Positions 24,393 to 35,400 of a DNA stretch of 43,120 nucleotides are shown here, in pieces (within the stretch, counting starts at the first letter, position 1; each line of letters starts with the position of its first letter). Source of the stretch: Glaciecola sp964446865 (GTDB taxonomy: Bacteria > Pseudomonadota > Gammaproteobacteria > Enterobacterales > Alteromonadaceae); NCBI GenBank assembly GCA_964446865.1, contig CAYURD010000026.1, forward strand, positions 1 to 43,120. Direction: 5' to 3'. Both the position numbers and the translations under genes were made by a program. The notes beneath the pieces were generated by a model. It was not told where the DNA came from. It did no database searches and was given only the letters and a program-made list of their open reading frames with translations.

Positions 24393-25069
24393 TGATGTAA
24401 CTTGAGTGTACGTCTTTTTTATTTAAACAACCATACTCTAATGCTTATTGGTGGTATTTTATTTCGCTATCCTAAAATAATGTTATCAAGTGCGGGCTAA
24501 GGCTAAATTTAGTTTTAATGCCTGTATTTATTAGCTTATAAAGGTAGTTGGTACTAACTAGGTTGGTGTGGTTAGATCCTTATACCGCATAAATAAGAAG
24601 AAAAAAGCAAAGATTATGCGGCGATGACAATATCAAAGTAACGCATAACGTCAATCGAAGTTTGATAGATCTCTTCAACAATTTGTCGCTAGTAATGTTA
24701 AAAATAAAAAGTTAGCAGGGACTTCAGTGTGAGCGCAGTGATTTGGCGGGTAGCCGTAGAGTCAAACAAAATCGAGTACTTTTTGGGTATGTTTTTTTAT
24801 TCCTTTATCTAGAACTTCATAATTATTAATTACCTTAATTACACACAAAAAATTAGCTAAGTGTTATTAGGTAGATAGCGAAGTATTGCACGTTTTTTGG
24901 GCGTTTTTAGTCATATGTGGCAAGTTCTTGCCTCTATACACTCCTAAAGCTTTTCGCTATAAAAACGATGAAATCATCATAAGTAAAATTTCTAAATGGG
25001 TAAGGTTTTTTACTCATTGTTCGGCAAAGTTAACTTGCCGAGTATTTACTATTTGTCATGGATAACTGA
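24393..25069. other. Long intergenic region, no gene seen
   Basis: 677 bases between the divergent GntR-type gene and the large surface-protein gene. I see no convincing gene in it. It holds the palindrome at 24545-24560 and an inverted repeat CCGCATAA (24585-24592) / TTATGCGG (24614-24621) around 21 bases. The length suggests a long 5' leader or complex promoter for the surface-protein gene. Confidence 0.6.
24545..24560. promoter_or_regulatory. Palindromic candidate operator of the GntR-type regulator
   Basis: TAGTTGGTACTAACTA is a 16-base palindrome with a single mismatched pair. Its core TTGGTACTAA matches the TTGGT-ACCAA pattern of FadR/UxuR-type operators apart from one arm base. It lies about 150 bases upstream of the regulator's start, suiting autoregulation. 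Confidence 0.4.
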
Positions 25070-28000
25070 TTGAAACGTACTCAACGACATAATCTAGCAA
25101 AAATGCTCGATAAATCTAAGCATAATAACGAGCGTGCATTTAGTCACAAATCGCTACGTCGCTTTGTGAAAGGTGCGCTTGGCTTATTGAGTATCCAAGC
25201 GTGTCTGCAAATGGCAATTGCCCAAGAAGATGTCCCGGATTCGACAGCACCTATCTTACAACGCATCACGATTTCGCCAGACTCTATCAATACGGCTAAT
25301 TCAGCTCAAAGCGTCTCAGTTGAATTGAGTTTCTTAGATGAAAACCCCGTCACTACAAATACGTTTTATCTCGAAAATATAACGAGTAACCAACAAATTC
25401 CGCTGACCTTAAACGGCAATTGGACCAGCACAAACAATACTCATTCTGCAAACTTTACGGCTAGCGTCTCTACCCTAAGTGACGATGGTATTTGGTTTGT
25501 TAGCGGACTCGTGGCTCGTGATTCAGAAAATAACAGTAACGAACGTTACGACACCCTAGAAGAACTCATTACTTCTCGCCTTGCTCCGTTTATGTCAGTC
25601 AATAACAGCAATAGTATTGTTCCTTTTGACGCTGTGTTATCTGCAAATCCTGCACTGAATCAAACTGGAAACGCTCAATCAAGCACCATAAACGTTACCG
25701 TGCAAGACGCGGTTGAGTATGAAGTGTGGTTTGTGCCTAACGAAGGGACTGTCTTCACCGATATCGATTTTTCAGGTGCCATTAGCCTCGCGCAAGCGTG
25801 TTCAATTTTTGATAATTTTGCTAAATGCATCGTCACATCGTCAAACAATAACGCGGCGATTACTGCTTTAGTTAGCACAACGTCAGATGACATCAATAGT
25901 TTTGGCTATAGTGCTTTTTTGCAGCCTACGGCAACAAGTTTTGAAGCACAATGGCACAACAACTACATAGAATTTCCCTTAGAAGACTTTGATAACGACG
26001 GTATCCCCAACGAGCAAGACCCCGATGATGACAATGATAACGTATTAGACATTGACGATTTGTTTCCATTTGATCCGCTAGAGTCAACAGACTTCGACAA
26101 CGACGGTATTGGTGATTTTGCCGATACCGACGACGATAATGACGATGTGCCTGATGACCAAGACGCTTTCCCATTTGACCCTTCAGAAAACGCCGACAAT
26201 GATAATGACGGCCAAGGTAACAACAGTGATTTTGACGATGACAATGATGGCGTGCTCGATTCGCAGGATGCCTTTCCATTTGACCCAACAGAAACCATCG
26301 ATACTGATGCAGATGGTATTGGTAACAACGCTGATACAGATGATGACAATGATGGCGGTTTAGACGTAAACGATGCATTTCCACTAGATCCAACTGAAAC
26401 GATTGATTCAGATGGGGATGGCATTGGCAACAACGCCGACCCCGATGACGATAACGACGGTACCGATGATGTAAGCGATGCTTTTCCTCGTGACCCAACA
26501 GAGCAGCTCGACACAGACGAAGATGGTATTGGCAACAACACCGACGACGATGACGACAACGACGGTGTGCGCGACGTTGATGATTTATTTCCACTTGATC
26601 CTGGGGACTTTGCCGACAATGATTTGGATGGCTTAGGTAACAGTATTGACCCCGACGATGATAATGACCTTGTTCTTGATTTTGAAGATGCGTTTCCGTT
26701 CAATCCTAGTGAGAGCGCCGACAATGACGGCGATGGCATTGGCAATAACGCAGACTTAGACGACGATAACGATGGTTTAGATGATCAATTTGACCGCTTT
26801 CCTTTTGACGCCGGCGAAACTTCCGACTTTGATGGCGACGGTATTGGCAATAACGCCGATACCGACGACGACAACGATGGTGTGTTAGATAACGTTGATG
26901 CCTTCCCATTTGCGGTAAGCGAATGGTTTGATACTGACAACGATGGCATTGGTAATAACGCCGATCCAGACAATGACAACGATGGTGTGCTCGACCAGTT
27001 TGATGCGTTTGAGAATGACCCTACTGAAACTCAAGATTTTGACAACGATGGCATAGGTAATAATGCCGATCCAGATGATGACAACGATGGCGTAAACGAT
27101 AATGTGGACGCTTTCCCTTTTGATGCAAATGAATCCTTAGACACAGATAACGACGGCATAGGTAATGAGGTCGACGATGATGATGATGGCGACCGTGTAC
27201 TTGACGTTGATGATTTATTTCCGCTCGACAGCAGTGAATCTCGCGATAACGATTTAGATGGTGTTGGCAACAATGCCGACCTTGACGACGACAACGATGG
27301 CGTACTTGATGTTGACGACGCGTTTGACTTTGATCCCAGCGAAACGCTTGATTTTGATCTAGACGGCATTGGCGATAATGCTGACCTAGACGACGACGCC
27401 GACGGTTTTAATGATGATATTGATGTATTCCCGTTTGATATCACAGAATGGTTAGACTCAGATGGCGATGGTGCGGGTGATAACCGCGATACAGACGACG
27501 ACAATGACGGCGTACTTGATACCCAAGATGCCTTTCCTTTTGACCCAAGCGAAACACTCGATTTTGATCAAGATGGCATTGGCAACAATGCTGATACCGA
27601 TGACGACAACGACGGCGTATTAGACGATATAGATGCCTTCCCATTTGCACCAGGCGAATCGGTAGATAGCGATGGCGACGGTATCGGCAATAATGCCGAT
27701 CCTGATGATGACAATGACGGTATTGTTGATGAAGATGACGAACAACCTTTAAACCCTACTATTGGTGATAATGAAGCGCCTGTATTAGATGGTATTAGCG
27801 ACTTTACGATAGAAGCAACAGGTCCGCTCACGAGTCTAGTGTTGACAGAGCCTAGGGTGAGAGACAACAACTTAAATCCAGCCTCATTAGAAAACAACTA
27901 TACAGGCCCTTTACCTGTAGGCGAGCATATTATTACGTGGACCTCGGTTGACTTTGCGGGAAATCAAACGCAGCTTAATCAAACCATTACGATTGAAGAT

Positions 28001-30217
28001 ACTACAGCGCCTGAATTTAGTAACACTGACCCCCTTTTAATTGCGGCGCGGGGTATTTTTACTGATGTGAGTCAAGACGTGAACATAAGCGCGATTGATT
28101 TAGTTGATGGTGCGGTACTCGCAGATATTGTTACCACAGCGACCTTAAAGTCGGGTCGCCAGAGCGTATTTATAAGCGCGACTGACGCCGCGGGCAATAC
28201 CAGTATGCAAGAGCTGTTTTTAAATATCTTGCCGAGTATACAAGCGCGAACTCAAGGATTTGCTTCGCCAGGTTCACAAATTAGGATACCGCTAACCTTG
28301 TCGGGTATGGCAGCACAATATCCGGTGACCGTTGATTATACGATTGTTGGGCCTGTGACAAACGAGAGTGATGCAAGTTTGCAAATAAGTGAGGGGCAGC
28401 AAGCTGAGCTTGTTTTAGACGTGTCGCCAACTGCGCAGTTTGGTCAGCAAATATGGGTGTCGTTTGCAAACCCTGTTAATGCCAGTTTGACAGAACTGTC
28501 GCAGGTGCAAATAGGGATAGATAATGTTAATCGCATACCCATAGTGGATATAAAACTGCGTCAAAACGATATGAGCGCAAGTCTTGTTTATCAAAATTCG
28601 GGCACGGCTGTTCTCACGGCAAATATCAACGACGTTAATGTGAGCGATAGACATAATGTTGATTGGCAAGTGAGTCGAGTCGAGAACAACAGTAGAATTG
28701 ATATTAGTGATTTAGCGATTGATAACGATTTGCGCACTTTCGAATTTAGCCCAAGCGCGCTGAATACCGGTAATTACATCGCAAAACTAACTGTTAGTGA
28801 AAGTAATACGATAGAGCGACATAGTGTTAGCCTAGAATATGCATTTACGATTGAGAGTGAGTTACCACCATTGTCGGCTTTAGTAGATAGTGATTTTGAC
28901 GGGGTGTCAGACTTTAGCGAGGGCGTTATTGATAGCGATCAAGATGGTATCCCTGACTATCTTGATAATGAGGGTAACACAACAATACTGCCCACTGGCG
29001 CAAGTGAGCAACCACTAACTGTAGAAAATGGTTATCGGATCACGGTCGGTGATATTGCAAAGTTAGCGAACAATAATTCGGTTAATAACAGCCGTGTCAC
29101 ACAAGCGGATATTGCCGCGTTTGGCTCTGAAAATGGCGGCGCAAGTTCAATGGCCGAAGACATTCATTTTGAGGCCATTCAGCAAATAAACAACTTCAAT
29201 ATAGAGAATTTGCAAGGTGTTGGCGAAAGCGTGCGTGTGGTTATCCCTTTAAATACGGGAACTGAAATCATCGCCAATACGGTATACCGAAAATACAACA
29301 GTCGCGATGGCTGGTTTACCTTCGTCGAAAACTCAAATAACGCTATTTTATCGGCTAGTTTTGATCGTGACGGAAACTGTCCTGAGCCCAACGATATGGC
29401 TTATAGTTCGGGTCTTAATGTTGGCGATACATGTATTTTGTTAGTGATCCAAGACGGTGGCCCTAACGACAGTGATTTACTCGTTAACGGCATGATAAAA
29501 GACCCAGGTGTATTGGCACTACAAGGACAAAACACCTCACCAAACATCAGTGTACCTCAGCAGGTATCTGTATTGGAGGGCGATTTAGTGCGCGTTGATG
29601 CGTCACTTACTACCGATGTTGAAGGTGACCGACTTGTTTATACGTGGCAGCAAACAGGTGGCTTACCCATTAGCATTGGCGAAAACTCTTCACCACTTCT
29701 AAGTTTCATCGCGCCCCAAGTCACTCAAAATCAAAGCTTAAGATTTAGGCTTGACGTTTTTGACGGGCGAGACACATCAAGTGTCAACGTTTCAGTCACT
29801 ATTCGCAATAGTAATACTGCACCTTCTTTGACGATTGAGAATCATGGTGCCACTGTCAATGAATCTTCCCAGTTTACGCTCGTCGCGCTTGCGAGCGATG
29901 ATGAAGGTGACTTTTTAAGCTATCAGTGGCGGCAAACAAGTGGCCCACAAGTTAATTTAGTGGGCGCAAATACAGCTAGTTTATTATTTTCAGCGCCTGA
30001 TGTTAGCAGTAACCAAAGCGTTTCATTTACCGTATTTGTGAGTGACGGTGATAAAGAAGTCTCTGCGACAACTACCATAACAATTGTCGATACAAGTGCA
30101 CCAACACAGCCCAGTACTGACGATGATGGCGGTGGTGGTAGCGTACCGCTATATTTATTCTTAATTTTATTACCGCTAATTTATATGCGAAGACATGCTC
30201 AAAGCAGGACTAATTAG
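25070..30217 (+). CDS. Giant calcium-binding thrombospondin type 3-repeat surface protein with GlyGly-CTERM
   Basis: 1715 residues. The TTG start at 25070 has only a weak ribosome-binding site; ATG at 25103 is an alternative. A signal peptide lies near residues 30-51 (VKGALGLLSIQACLQMAIAQ). Residues about 52-305 are beta-rich and Asn/Ser-rich; residues 306-900 are 17 aspartate-rich repeats of 35 residues; an HYR-like domain follows (901-985), then further beta domains, a small extra TSP3 pair near 1285, and two PKD/cadherin-like domains (1540-1690, WQQTGG and WRQTSGP). The C-terminus is GGGG, a hydrophobic helix (VPLYLFLILLPLIYM) and RRH: a GlyGly-CTERM sorting tail cut by rhombosortase in other bacteria. 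It is secreted or surface-attached and binds many Ca2+ ions. It may be an adhesin or matrix protein. Confidence 0.88.
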   Translation: MKRTQRHNLAKMLDKSKHNNERAFSHKSLRRFVKGALGLLSIQACLQMAIAQEDVPDSTAPILQRITISPDSINTANSAQSVSVELSFLDENPVTTNTFYLENITSNQQIPLTLNGNWTSTNNTHSANFTASVSTLSDDGIWFVSGLVARDSENNSNERYDTLEELITSRLAPFMSVNNSNSIVPFDAVLSANPALNQTGNAQSSTINVTVQDAVEYEVWFVPNEGTVFTDIDFSGAISLAQACSIFDNFAKCIVTSSNNNAAITALVSTTSDDINSFGYSAFLQPTATSFEAQWHNNYIEFPLEDFDNDGIPNEQDPDDDNDNVLDIDDLFPFDPLESTDFDNDGIGDFADTDDDNDDVPDDQDAFPFDPSENADNDNDGQGNNSDFDDDNDGVLDSQDAFPFDPTETIDTDADGIGNNADTDDDNDGGLDVNDAFPLDPTETIDSDGDGIGNNADPDDDNDGTDDVSDAFPRDPTEQLDTDEDGIGNNTDDDDDNDGVRDVDDLFPLDPGDFADNDLDGLGNSIDPDDDNDLVLDFEDAFPFNPSESADNDGDGIGNNADLDDDNDGLDDQFDRFPFDAGETSDFDGDGIGNNADTDDDNDGVLDNVDAFPFAVSEWFDTDNDGIGNNADPDNDNDGVLDQFDAFENDPTETQDFDNDGIGNNADPDDDNDGVNDNVDAFPFDANESLDTDNDGIGNEVDDDDDGDRVLDVDDLFPLDSSESRDNDLDGVGNNADLDDDNDGVLDVDDAFDFDPSETLDFDLDGIGDNADLDDDADGFNDDIDVFPFDITEWLDSDGDGAGDNRDTDDDNDGVLDTQDAFPFDPSETLDFDQDGIGNNADTDDDNDGVLDDIDAFPFAPGESVDSDGDGIGNNADPDDDNDGIVDEDDEQPLNPTIGDNEAPVLDGISDFTIEATGPLTSLVLTEPRVRDNNLNPASLENNYTGPLPVGEHIITWTSVDFAGNQTQLNQTITIEDTTAPEFSNTDPLLIAARGIFTDVSQDVNISAIDLVDGAVLADIVTTATLKSGRQSVFISATDAAGNTSMQELFLNILPSIQARTQGFASPGSQIRIPLTLSGMAAQYPVTVDYTIVGPVTNESDASLQISEGQQAELVLDVSPTAQFGQQIWVSFANPVNASLTELSQVQIGIDNVNRIPIVDIKLRQNDMSASLVYQNSGTAVLTANINDVNVSDRHNVDWQVSRVENNSRIDISDLAIDNDLRTFEFSPSALNTGNYIAKLTVSESNTIERHSVSLEYAFTIESELPPLSALVDSDFDGVSDFSEGVIDSDQDGIPDYLDNEGNTTILPTGASEQPLTVENGYRITVGDIAKLANNNSVNNSRVTQADIAAFGSENGGASSMAEDIHFEAIQQINNFNIENLQGVGESVRVVIPLNTGTEIIANTVYRKYNSRDGWFTFVENSNNAILSASFDRDGNCPEPNDMAYSSGLNVGDTCILLVIQDGGPNDSDLLVNGMIKDPGVLALQGQNTSPNISVPQQVSVLEGDLVRVDASLTTDVEGDRLVYTWQQTGGLPISIGENSSPLLSFIAPQVTQNQSLRFRLDVFDGRDTSSVNVSVTIRNSNTAPSLTIENHGATVNESSQFTLVALASDDEGDFLSYQWRQTSGPQVNLVGANTASLLFSAPDVSSNQSVSFTVFVSDGDKEVSATTTITIVDTSAPTQPSTDDDGGGGSVPLYLFLILLPLIYMRRHAQSRTN
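25985..27769 (+). repeat. 17 in-frame 105-bp coding repeats
   Basis: Seventeen consecutive units of exactly 35 codons without any length change. The consensus is D-x-D-x-DGIGNNAD-x-DDDNDGV-x-D-x-x-DAFPFDP-x-E. The protein is strongly conserved between units while codons differ freely, so the array is old and held by selection rather than recently amplified. Confidence 0.92.
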
Positions 30218-30404
30218 GTACACATCGATACCCTTCTTTTAATGAGTTCTCTGTTATTTAACCCTACACTAAAGTCTCATATACTCTTCAGTCTTTTTAG
30301 ATTAGCGTTGAGTGCTAACATTTAATTAGCGCAAATAAAGCACCGTTTTTTTGCTTGTAACTTGAGTTAACGCAAAAAGCAGCTATCACTTATTTGTGCC
30401 ATGA

Positions 30405-32345
30405 GTGAATATTAATATGTCGACCTCCCGCACACCTAACACCATTTCTTACGCATCTGAATATGCCATGTCGGTTGAGCAACCCGAGCATTTTTGGGCG
30501 CAAAAAGCGAGCCAATTAGAATGGTATAAACCTGCTGAAACTATTTTGTCAAAAGATGAAAATGGCATGGATAGGTGGTTTAGTGATGGTCAAATGAACA
30601 CGTGTTTTATGGCGGTCGATCATCATATTTATGCGGGCCGAGGCGATCAGGTCGCCATTATTTATGATTCGCCAGTGACCTTAACTAAACAGAAAATCAC
30701 CTACTCACAGCTTCTTGAAAAAGTCTCCGCTTTTGCTGGATTGTTGCGAGAGCAGGGCGTTAAAAAGGGCGATCGTGTTGTTATTTATATGCCCATGATC
30801 CCACAAGCCGTTATTGCGATGCTTGCGGTAGCCCGCTTGGGCGCAGTGCACTCTGTGGTGTTTGGCGGATTCTCATCAAACGAACTTGCCGTGCGAATTG
30901 ATGATGCAAGGCCTACTGTATTAGTAACGGCATCTTGCGGAATTGAAATAAATCGAATTATTGAATACAAACCCTTGGTTGATGAAGCCATTGTGATAGC
31001 CGATCACAAACCCAGCAGTGTGATTGTGTTTCAACGCAAAGAGTCTCTAGCGTCTATGCAAAGCAAGCGAGATATTGATTGGGAAGCGGGCGTCGCAAAA
31101 GCGTCACCCGCAAGTTGCGTGTGCGTGTTGGGCAAGGACCCACTTTATATACTCTATACCTCTGGCACGACTGGAAAACCAAAAGGTGTTGTGCGCGATA
31201 ATGCGAGTCATGCGGTTGCGTTAAAGTATTCAATGTCGGCAGTGTATAATATGCAGCCAGGAGAAGTATTTTGGGCGGCATCCGATGTTGGCTGGGTAGT
31301 GGGCCATTCGTACATAGTATATGCGCCTCTATTACATGGTTGCACAAGCGTTGTTTACGAAGGCAAACCAGTAAGAACACCCGATGCTGGCGCCTTTTGG
31401 CGAATGGTTGAAGAGTATAAAATTAAGGCTGTATTTGCCGCACCCACCGCGTTTAGAGCTATTCGAAAAGAAGACCCCGATGCCAAACTCATTGGGCAAT
31501 ATGATTTATCGAGCTTAGAAAGCATTTTTATGGCTGGAGAACGACTCGATCCATCAACATATGAATGGACTACCGAAAAAACCGGTAAGCCTGTTATTGA
31601 TCACTGGTGGCAAACCGAAACAGGTTGGGCAATTGCTGCAAACTTGGTTGGGATTGAGAGTTTGCCCACCAAGCCCGGTTCATCTACCAAGCCTGTGCCG
31701 GGCTTTAACGTTCAGATTCTAGATGCAGATGGGCAAGTACTACCCGCGAATACGCAAGGCGCAATTGCTTTAAAACTGCCGCTTCCACCTAGCTGTTTAG
31801 CGACTATTTGGGGCGATTTTGCTCGTTACCAAAGTGGTTATTTAAGCGAATTCCCAGGTTATTATTGTTCAGGCGACGGTGGGTACATAGACGAAGACGG
31901 TTACCTTTATGTCATGGGACGTACCGACGATGTGATTAATGTGGCTGGGCACCGTTTATCAACGGGTGAAATGGAGCAGGTATTAGCGTCTCATGATGCG
32001 GTTGCAGAGTGCAGTGTTATTGGCATCCACGACAGCTTAAAAGGGCAAGTACCTATTGGCTTAGCATTATTAAAAGACGGTAAAGATATAAGCGAAGCCG
32101 ACTTACAAAGCGAACTAGTCGCCATGGTCAGAAAAGAAATTGGCGCCGTAGCGTGCTTAAAACAAACCTTGATAGTCGAGCGACTACCCAAAACCCGTTC
32201 GGGTAAGATTTTACGAAAACTACTTAGGCAAATAGCCCAAAACGAGCACTTGGTCGTGCCATCTACTATTGATGACCCGGCCAGCGTTGACGAAATAAAA
32301 GCATTGATGCTAAAAAATGGCTTGGTTAATGATGCGGTGACATAA
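30405..32345 (+). CDS. prpE: Propionate/acetate-CoA ligase (PrpE/ACSS3-like)
   Basis: 646 residues, cytoplasmic AMP-forming acyl-CoA synthetase. It activates propionate or acetate through an acyl-adenylate. Seen: the phosphate-loop SGTTGKPKGVV (253-263), followed by RDNASHAVAL, a mark of the propionyl-CoA synthetase branch; YTSGTTG; HWWQTETGWAI; YCSGDGGYIDEDGYLYVMGRTDD; and the C-terminal PKTRSGKILRK with catalytic lysine K601, the residue usually acetylated for control. The GTG at 30405 is listed; the ATG at 30417 is an equally good start. It is a single gene, ended by its own terminator. Propionate rather than acetate preference is inferred from motif similarity. Confidence 0.85.
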   Translation: MNINMSTSRTPNTISYASEYAMSVEQPEHFWAQKASQLEWYKPAETILSKDENGMDRWFSDGQMNTCFMAVDHHIYAGRGDQVAIIYDSPVTLTKQKITYSQLLEKVSAFAGLLREQGVKKGDRVVIYMPMIPQAVIAMLAVARLGAVHSVVFGGFSSNELAVRIDDARPTVLVTASCGIEINRIIEYKPLVDEAIVIADHKPSSVIVFQRKESLASMQSKRDIDWEAGVAKASPASCVCVLGKDPLYILYTSGTTGKPKGVVRDNASHAVALKYSMSAVYNMQPGEVFWAASDVGWVVGHSYIVYAPLLHGCTSVVYEGKPVRTPDAGAFWRMVEEYKIKAVFAAPTAFRAIRKEDPDAKLIGQYDLSSLESIFMAGERLDPSTYEWTTEKTGKPVIDHWWQTETGWAIAANLVGIESLPTKPGSSTKPVPGFNVQILDADGQVLPANTQGAIALKLPLPPSCLATIWGDFARYQSGYLSEFPGYYCSGDGGYIDEDGYLYVMGRTDDVINVAGHRLSTGEMEQVLASHDAVAECSVIGIHDSLKGQVPIGLALLKDGKDISEADLQSELVAMVRKEIGAVACLKQTLIVERLPKTRSGKILRKLLRQIAQNEHLVVPSTIDDPASVDEIKALMLKNGLVNDAVT

Positions 32346-32348
32346 AAG

Positions 32349-32381
32349 AAAAAGCGCCGCACTTTACTGCCACGCTTTTTT
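32349..32381 (+). terminator. Intrinsic terminator after the acyl-CoA synthetase gene
   Basis: AAAAAGCG and CGCTTTTTT pair around a 16-base loop directly after the TAA stop, ending in six T. Imperfect 13-14-base repeats (TTGCCACAATTGC-like) follow up to about 32415. Confidence 0.75.
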
Positions 32382-32431
32382 GCCATAATTGCTTGCCACA
32401 ATTGCTCGCCACACTTTATTGCAAATCGGGA

Positions 32432-35400
32432 TTAATCAACGGCCCTTATCTTGATATTTCTAAACCATACTTTGTCGCCATGGTCTTGTAAGACAATGTG
32501 ACCACCAGGTGATTTAGCAAAGTCTTGCCAGTCGGCAAACTTACTGTTTTGAATTAGCTCGTTCCACTGTGGCGTGAACATTTCAGTGTCAACTACCTTA
32601 TAACCATTTAGCCAATGTTCAACCTTCCCGTTGTTTACAATTAAACGCGCTCTATTCCAGGTGTTTGGTGGGTTAACTGCCACGATTTTACTCTCAATTA
32701 AGTCGTAGTTATCACCCGCTCGGTGAGTCAAAATTCGGCCATCGGGATGGCCTAAATTATCCAAAATTTGATACTCAGGGCCACTTAAAAAAGGAAAATC
32801 CAAATCATCACTTTCTTTTACGTTGTAGATGATCCCACTGTTACCATTGCTTGAGATTTTCCACTCAAGGTAAAGCTCGTAATTTTCAAGAGGTTCAGAG
32901 GTTATAACAACATCTCCGCCGTCTTCAGTTTGCCAGCCGTCTTGGTTTTTATCGCGACCGGTTAAATGCAGTGCGTGGTCGTCAATAATCCATTTTTTGC
33001 CTAAAGTTTCTTGGTTGTAATTGCGAAAGTTATCTAACGATTGGCCGTCAAACAATAATTCCCAGCCATCTGCCATTTCTTGCTTGGTCAAGGCGTTGTG
33101 ACTGACTGTAAAATTAGGATTAATCACAACAGGCTTATTCTTAGGTATCGCATTTAGCGTATACCATGCTTCGCTGGTCCATAATTCGTTGTCATTTTCA
33201 CTCACAAAAGGCTGTTTGATCCTAAAGTACACAACATGATTTGGTTTTATACCAGGTAGTTTGAATTGCGCCTTTGTACGGTCGTCAGACAGCGAAAATG
33301 CCTTGACCTCTAGTGGTCTTAAATCTAGCTTTGGACCGCCATATTCTGCAGAAGGTTTGTAATACCATTGCAAAATTTCAAAGTCTTCACTGCTAATATT
33401 TTGTCCATTAGCTATGGCTTCGGTAAAGGTAATTTCAAAGCCATCACTGCGAGCGCTAACCGAGAGCATTTCAAACACGCTGTTCCCGTTATATTCCATG
33501 CGTTGTAGCCCATACCACTCTTTACCAGAGTGCGCCCAGTTTCCGGGATTACCAACACCGCCTACTATTAAGTTAGTTTCGTCGCTCCATGCAATACGGT
33601 TTACGCCTGCTTCAAAGCCTTGGCTAAAGCGAAATACTGCGCCTTGTAAACGTCCATCTATACGCTCAGCAAATACTCGCTTTAAGCCGCCGTGGGTGAC
33701 TTCGCCGTGGATCATTTGGTTTTGATAAGGGCCAATGTTTAGTGGAGCAGGCTGGCTAGGCGAATTACCAATTTCATCTTGCGGTAGCCATACCACAGGC
33801 AAAGTTTCTTTAAGACCGGCTGTGCCTTCAAAATCAACTGACCGAGAGCCATAAAACGCATTGGGTGTGACTTCGACGATTTTGCTAGATGGTAACCAAT
33901 CGCCTTGGTTATCTGCAATAAACAAACCACCATCAATGCCAAAACCAATGCCGTTTGGTGTGCGCAGGCCATGTGCGATAAATTCAACATCGCCAGTGTC
34001 TTTATTGATTTTTAGTACTTTACCTCGGTCGGGCGCTTGAGGTTGCGTGCTTGCACCTCCTGGGTTTATTGCGGTTGCTAATGCTGCATAAAAATAACCC
34101 TCTGCATATTCTAAACCAAAGGCGAACTCATGAAAGTTATCACTCACGGTCCAGTCTTTTGCGAGCGCTTCGTATCGGTCTATTAAGCCGTCGTTATTTG
34201 TATCAACAAGCTTGGTTAACTCTTGCTTTTGTAACACATAAATATTGCCGTCAACGACTTGTATGCCAAGCGGCTCAGCTAATCCTTTTGCAATACGTTT
34301 TACTGAAATGTTATCAGGGCTGGCACTGTAATTACTGATAATATATACCGAGCCTTCGCTATCCCACGTCGATACCACCATATCTCCATTTGGCATAAAG
34401 GCGATTCCGCCCACCATCGGCTCAAAATCGTCTGGTCTTGCTTGGTGTAAATTAAAAGCAGGATGCACGCCTGATACTTCCGACTTATCGCCCGGAATAT
34501 TACGTTTCGCACTCGGGTCTTTTTTGACCACATCCATTACATCATCTTCAGTCACTTTGAGCATACTTGGCGGAATAACTTCAAACGCGTTAGTACTTGG
34601 ATTAAACCATTGCAGCGACAAAGATGCGCCGCCAAGGCCTTGCATATAAATGATTTCAATTGGATAGGTGCCGGCCGGTAAGTCTATTTGGGCATCTACT
34701 GCTACATCGCCATGAAAGCCCCAATTATCAATTAACTGATCGCCGTTTAAATAAAGATACGAGCCATCATCACTGACCAAACGCAAAGTTGTGTTAAGCG
34801 CTTCGGTAAGGACTAAGTTAGTCTTTATCTTCAAGGAAATCATTTCTGCAAATGCACCATAAGCGCTAGAATTTGGCAGATGTATTTTTTCAGCGTGCCC
34901 ACCGTATTCAGGGACAGACGCCAAAATACCTTCGAGAGTCGGCTCTTCCCCGCGTGGCAGTCTAGATAGGTAAACATAAGCACCGGCTTTATCAGCATCG
35001 TGCACAATAGGACTTTGGCTAACGCTTAAAGGCACGGCTTTTTCACCTGCAAACAAATCGGCACCGGCGCTTTGACTACTATTTGCTGAGTCGTTTGCGG
35101 CTAACGATAATATGTACTTGATCATCTCGTTAGCATCTTGAAGCATTAAATCGGGGTGCGCATTCATTGCTACTTGGCCCCAATTGCCGCTGCCGCCATC
35201 AATGACCTTTTGACTTAGCATTTGCACTGCATTTGGGGTATTAGCGTATCGAGTAGCAATATCAATATAGGCAGGCCCCACGGTTTTCTTGTCTTTGTTG
35301 TGACAGGCTACGCAATCGCTATTTTGAATAAGCGCAAGTCCTGCTGGTACCTCTTCCACTTTGTTAAGGCTAAGCATTTGAATAACTTCAGAATGTCGCG

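Noticed and set aside
25926..27650. Long minus-strand ORFs rich in Ser/Pro or His/Arg opposite the calcium repeats
   Set aside because: They are mirror frames of the 105-bp coding repeats; their low-complexity composition comes from the Asp/Asn codons on the other strand.
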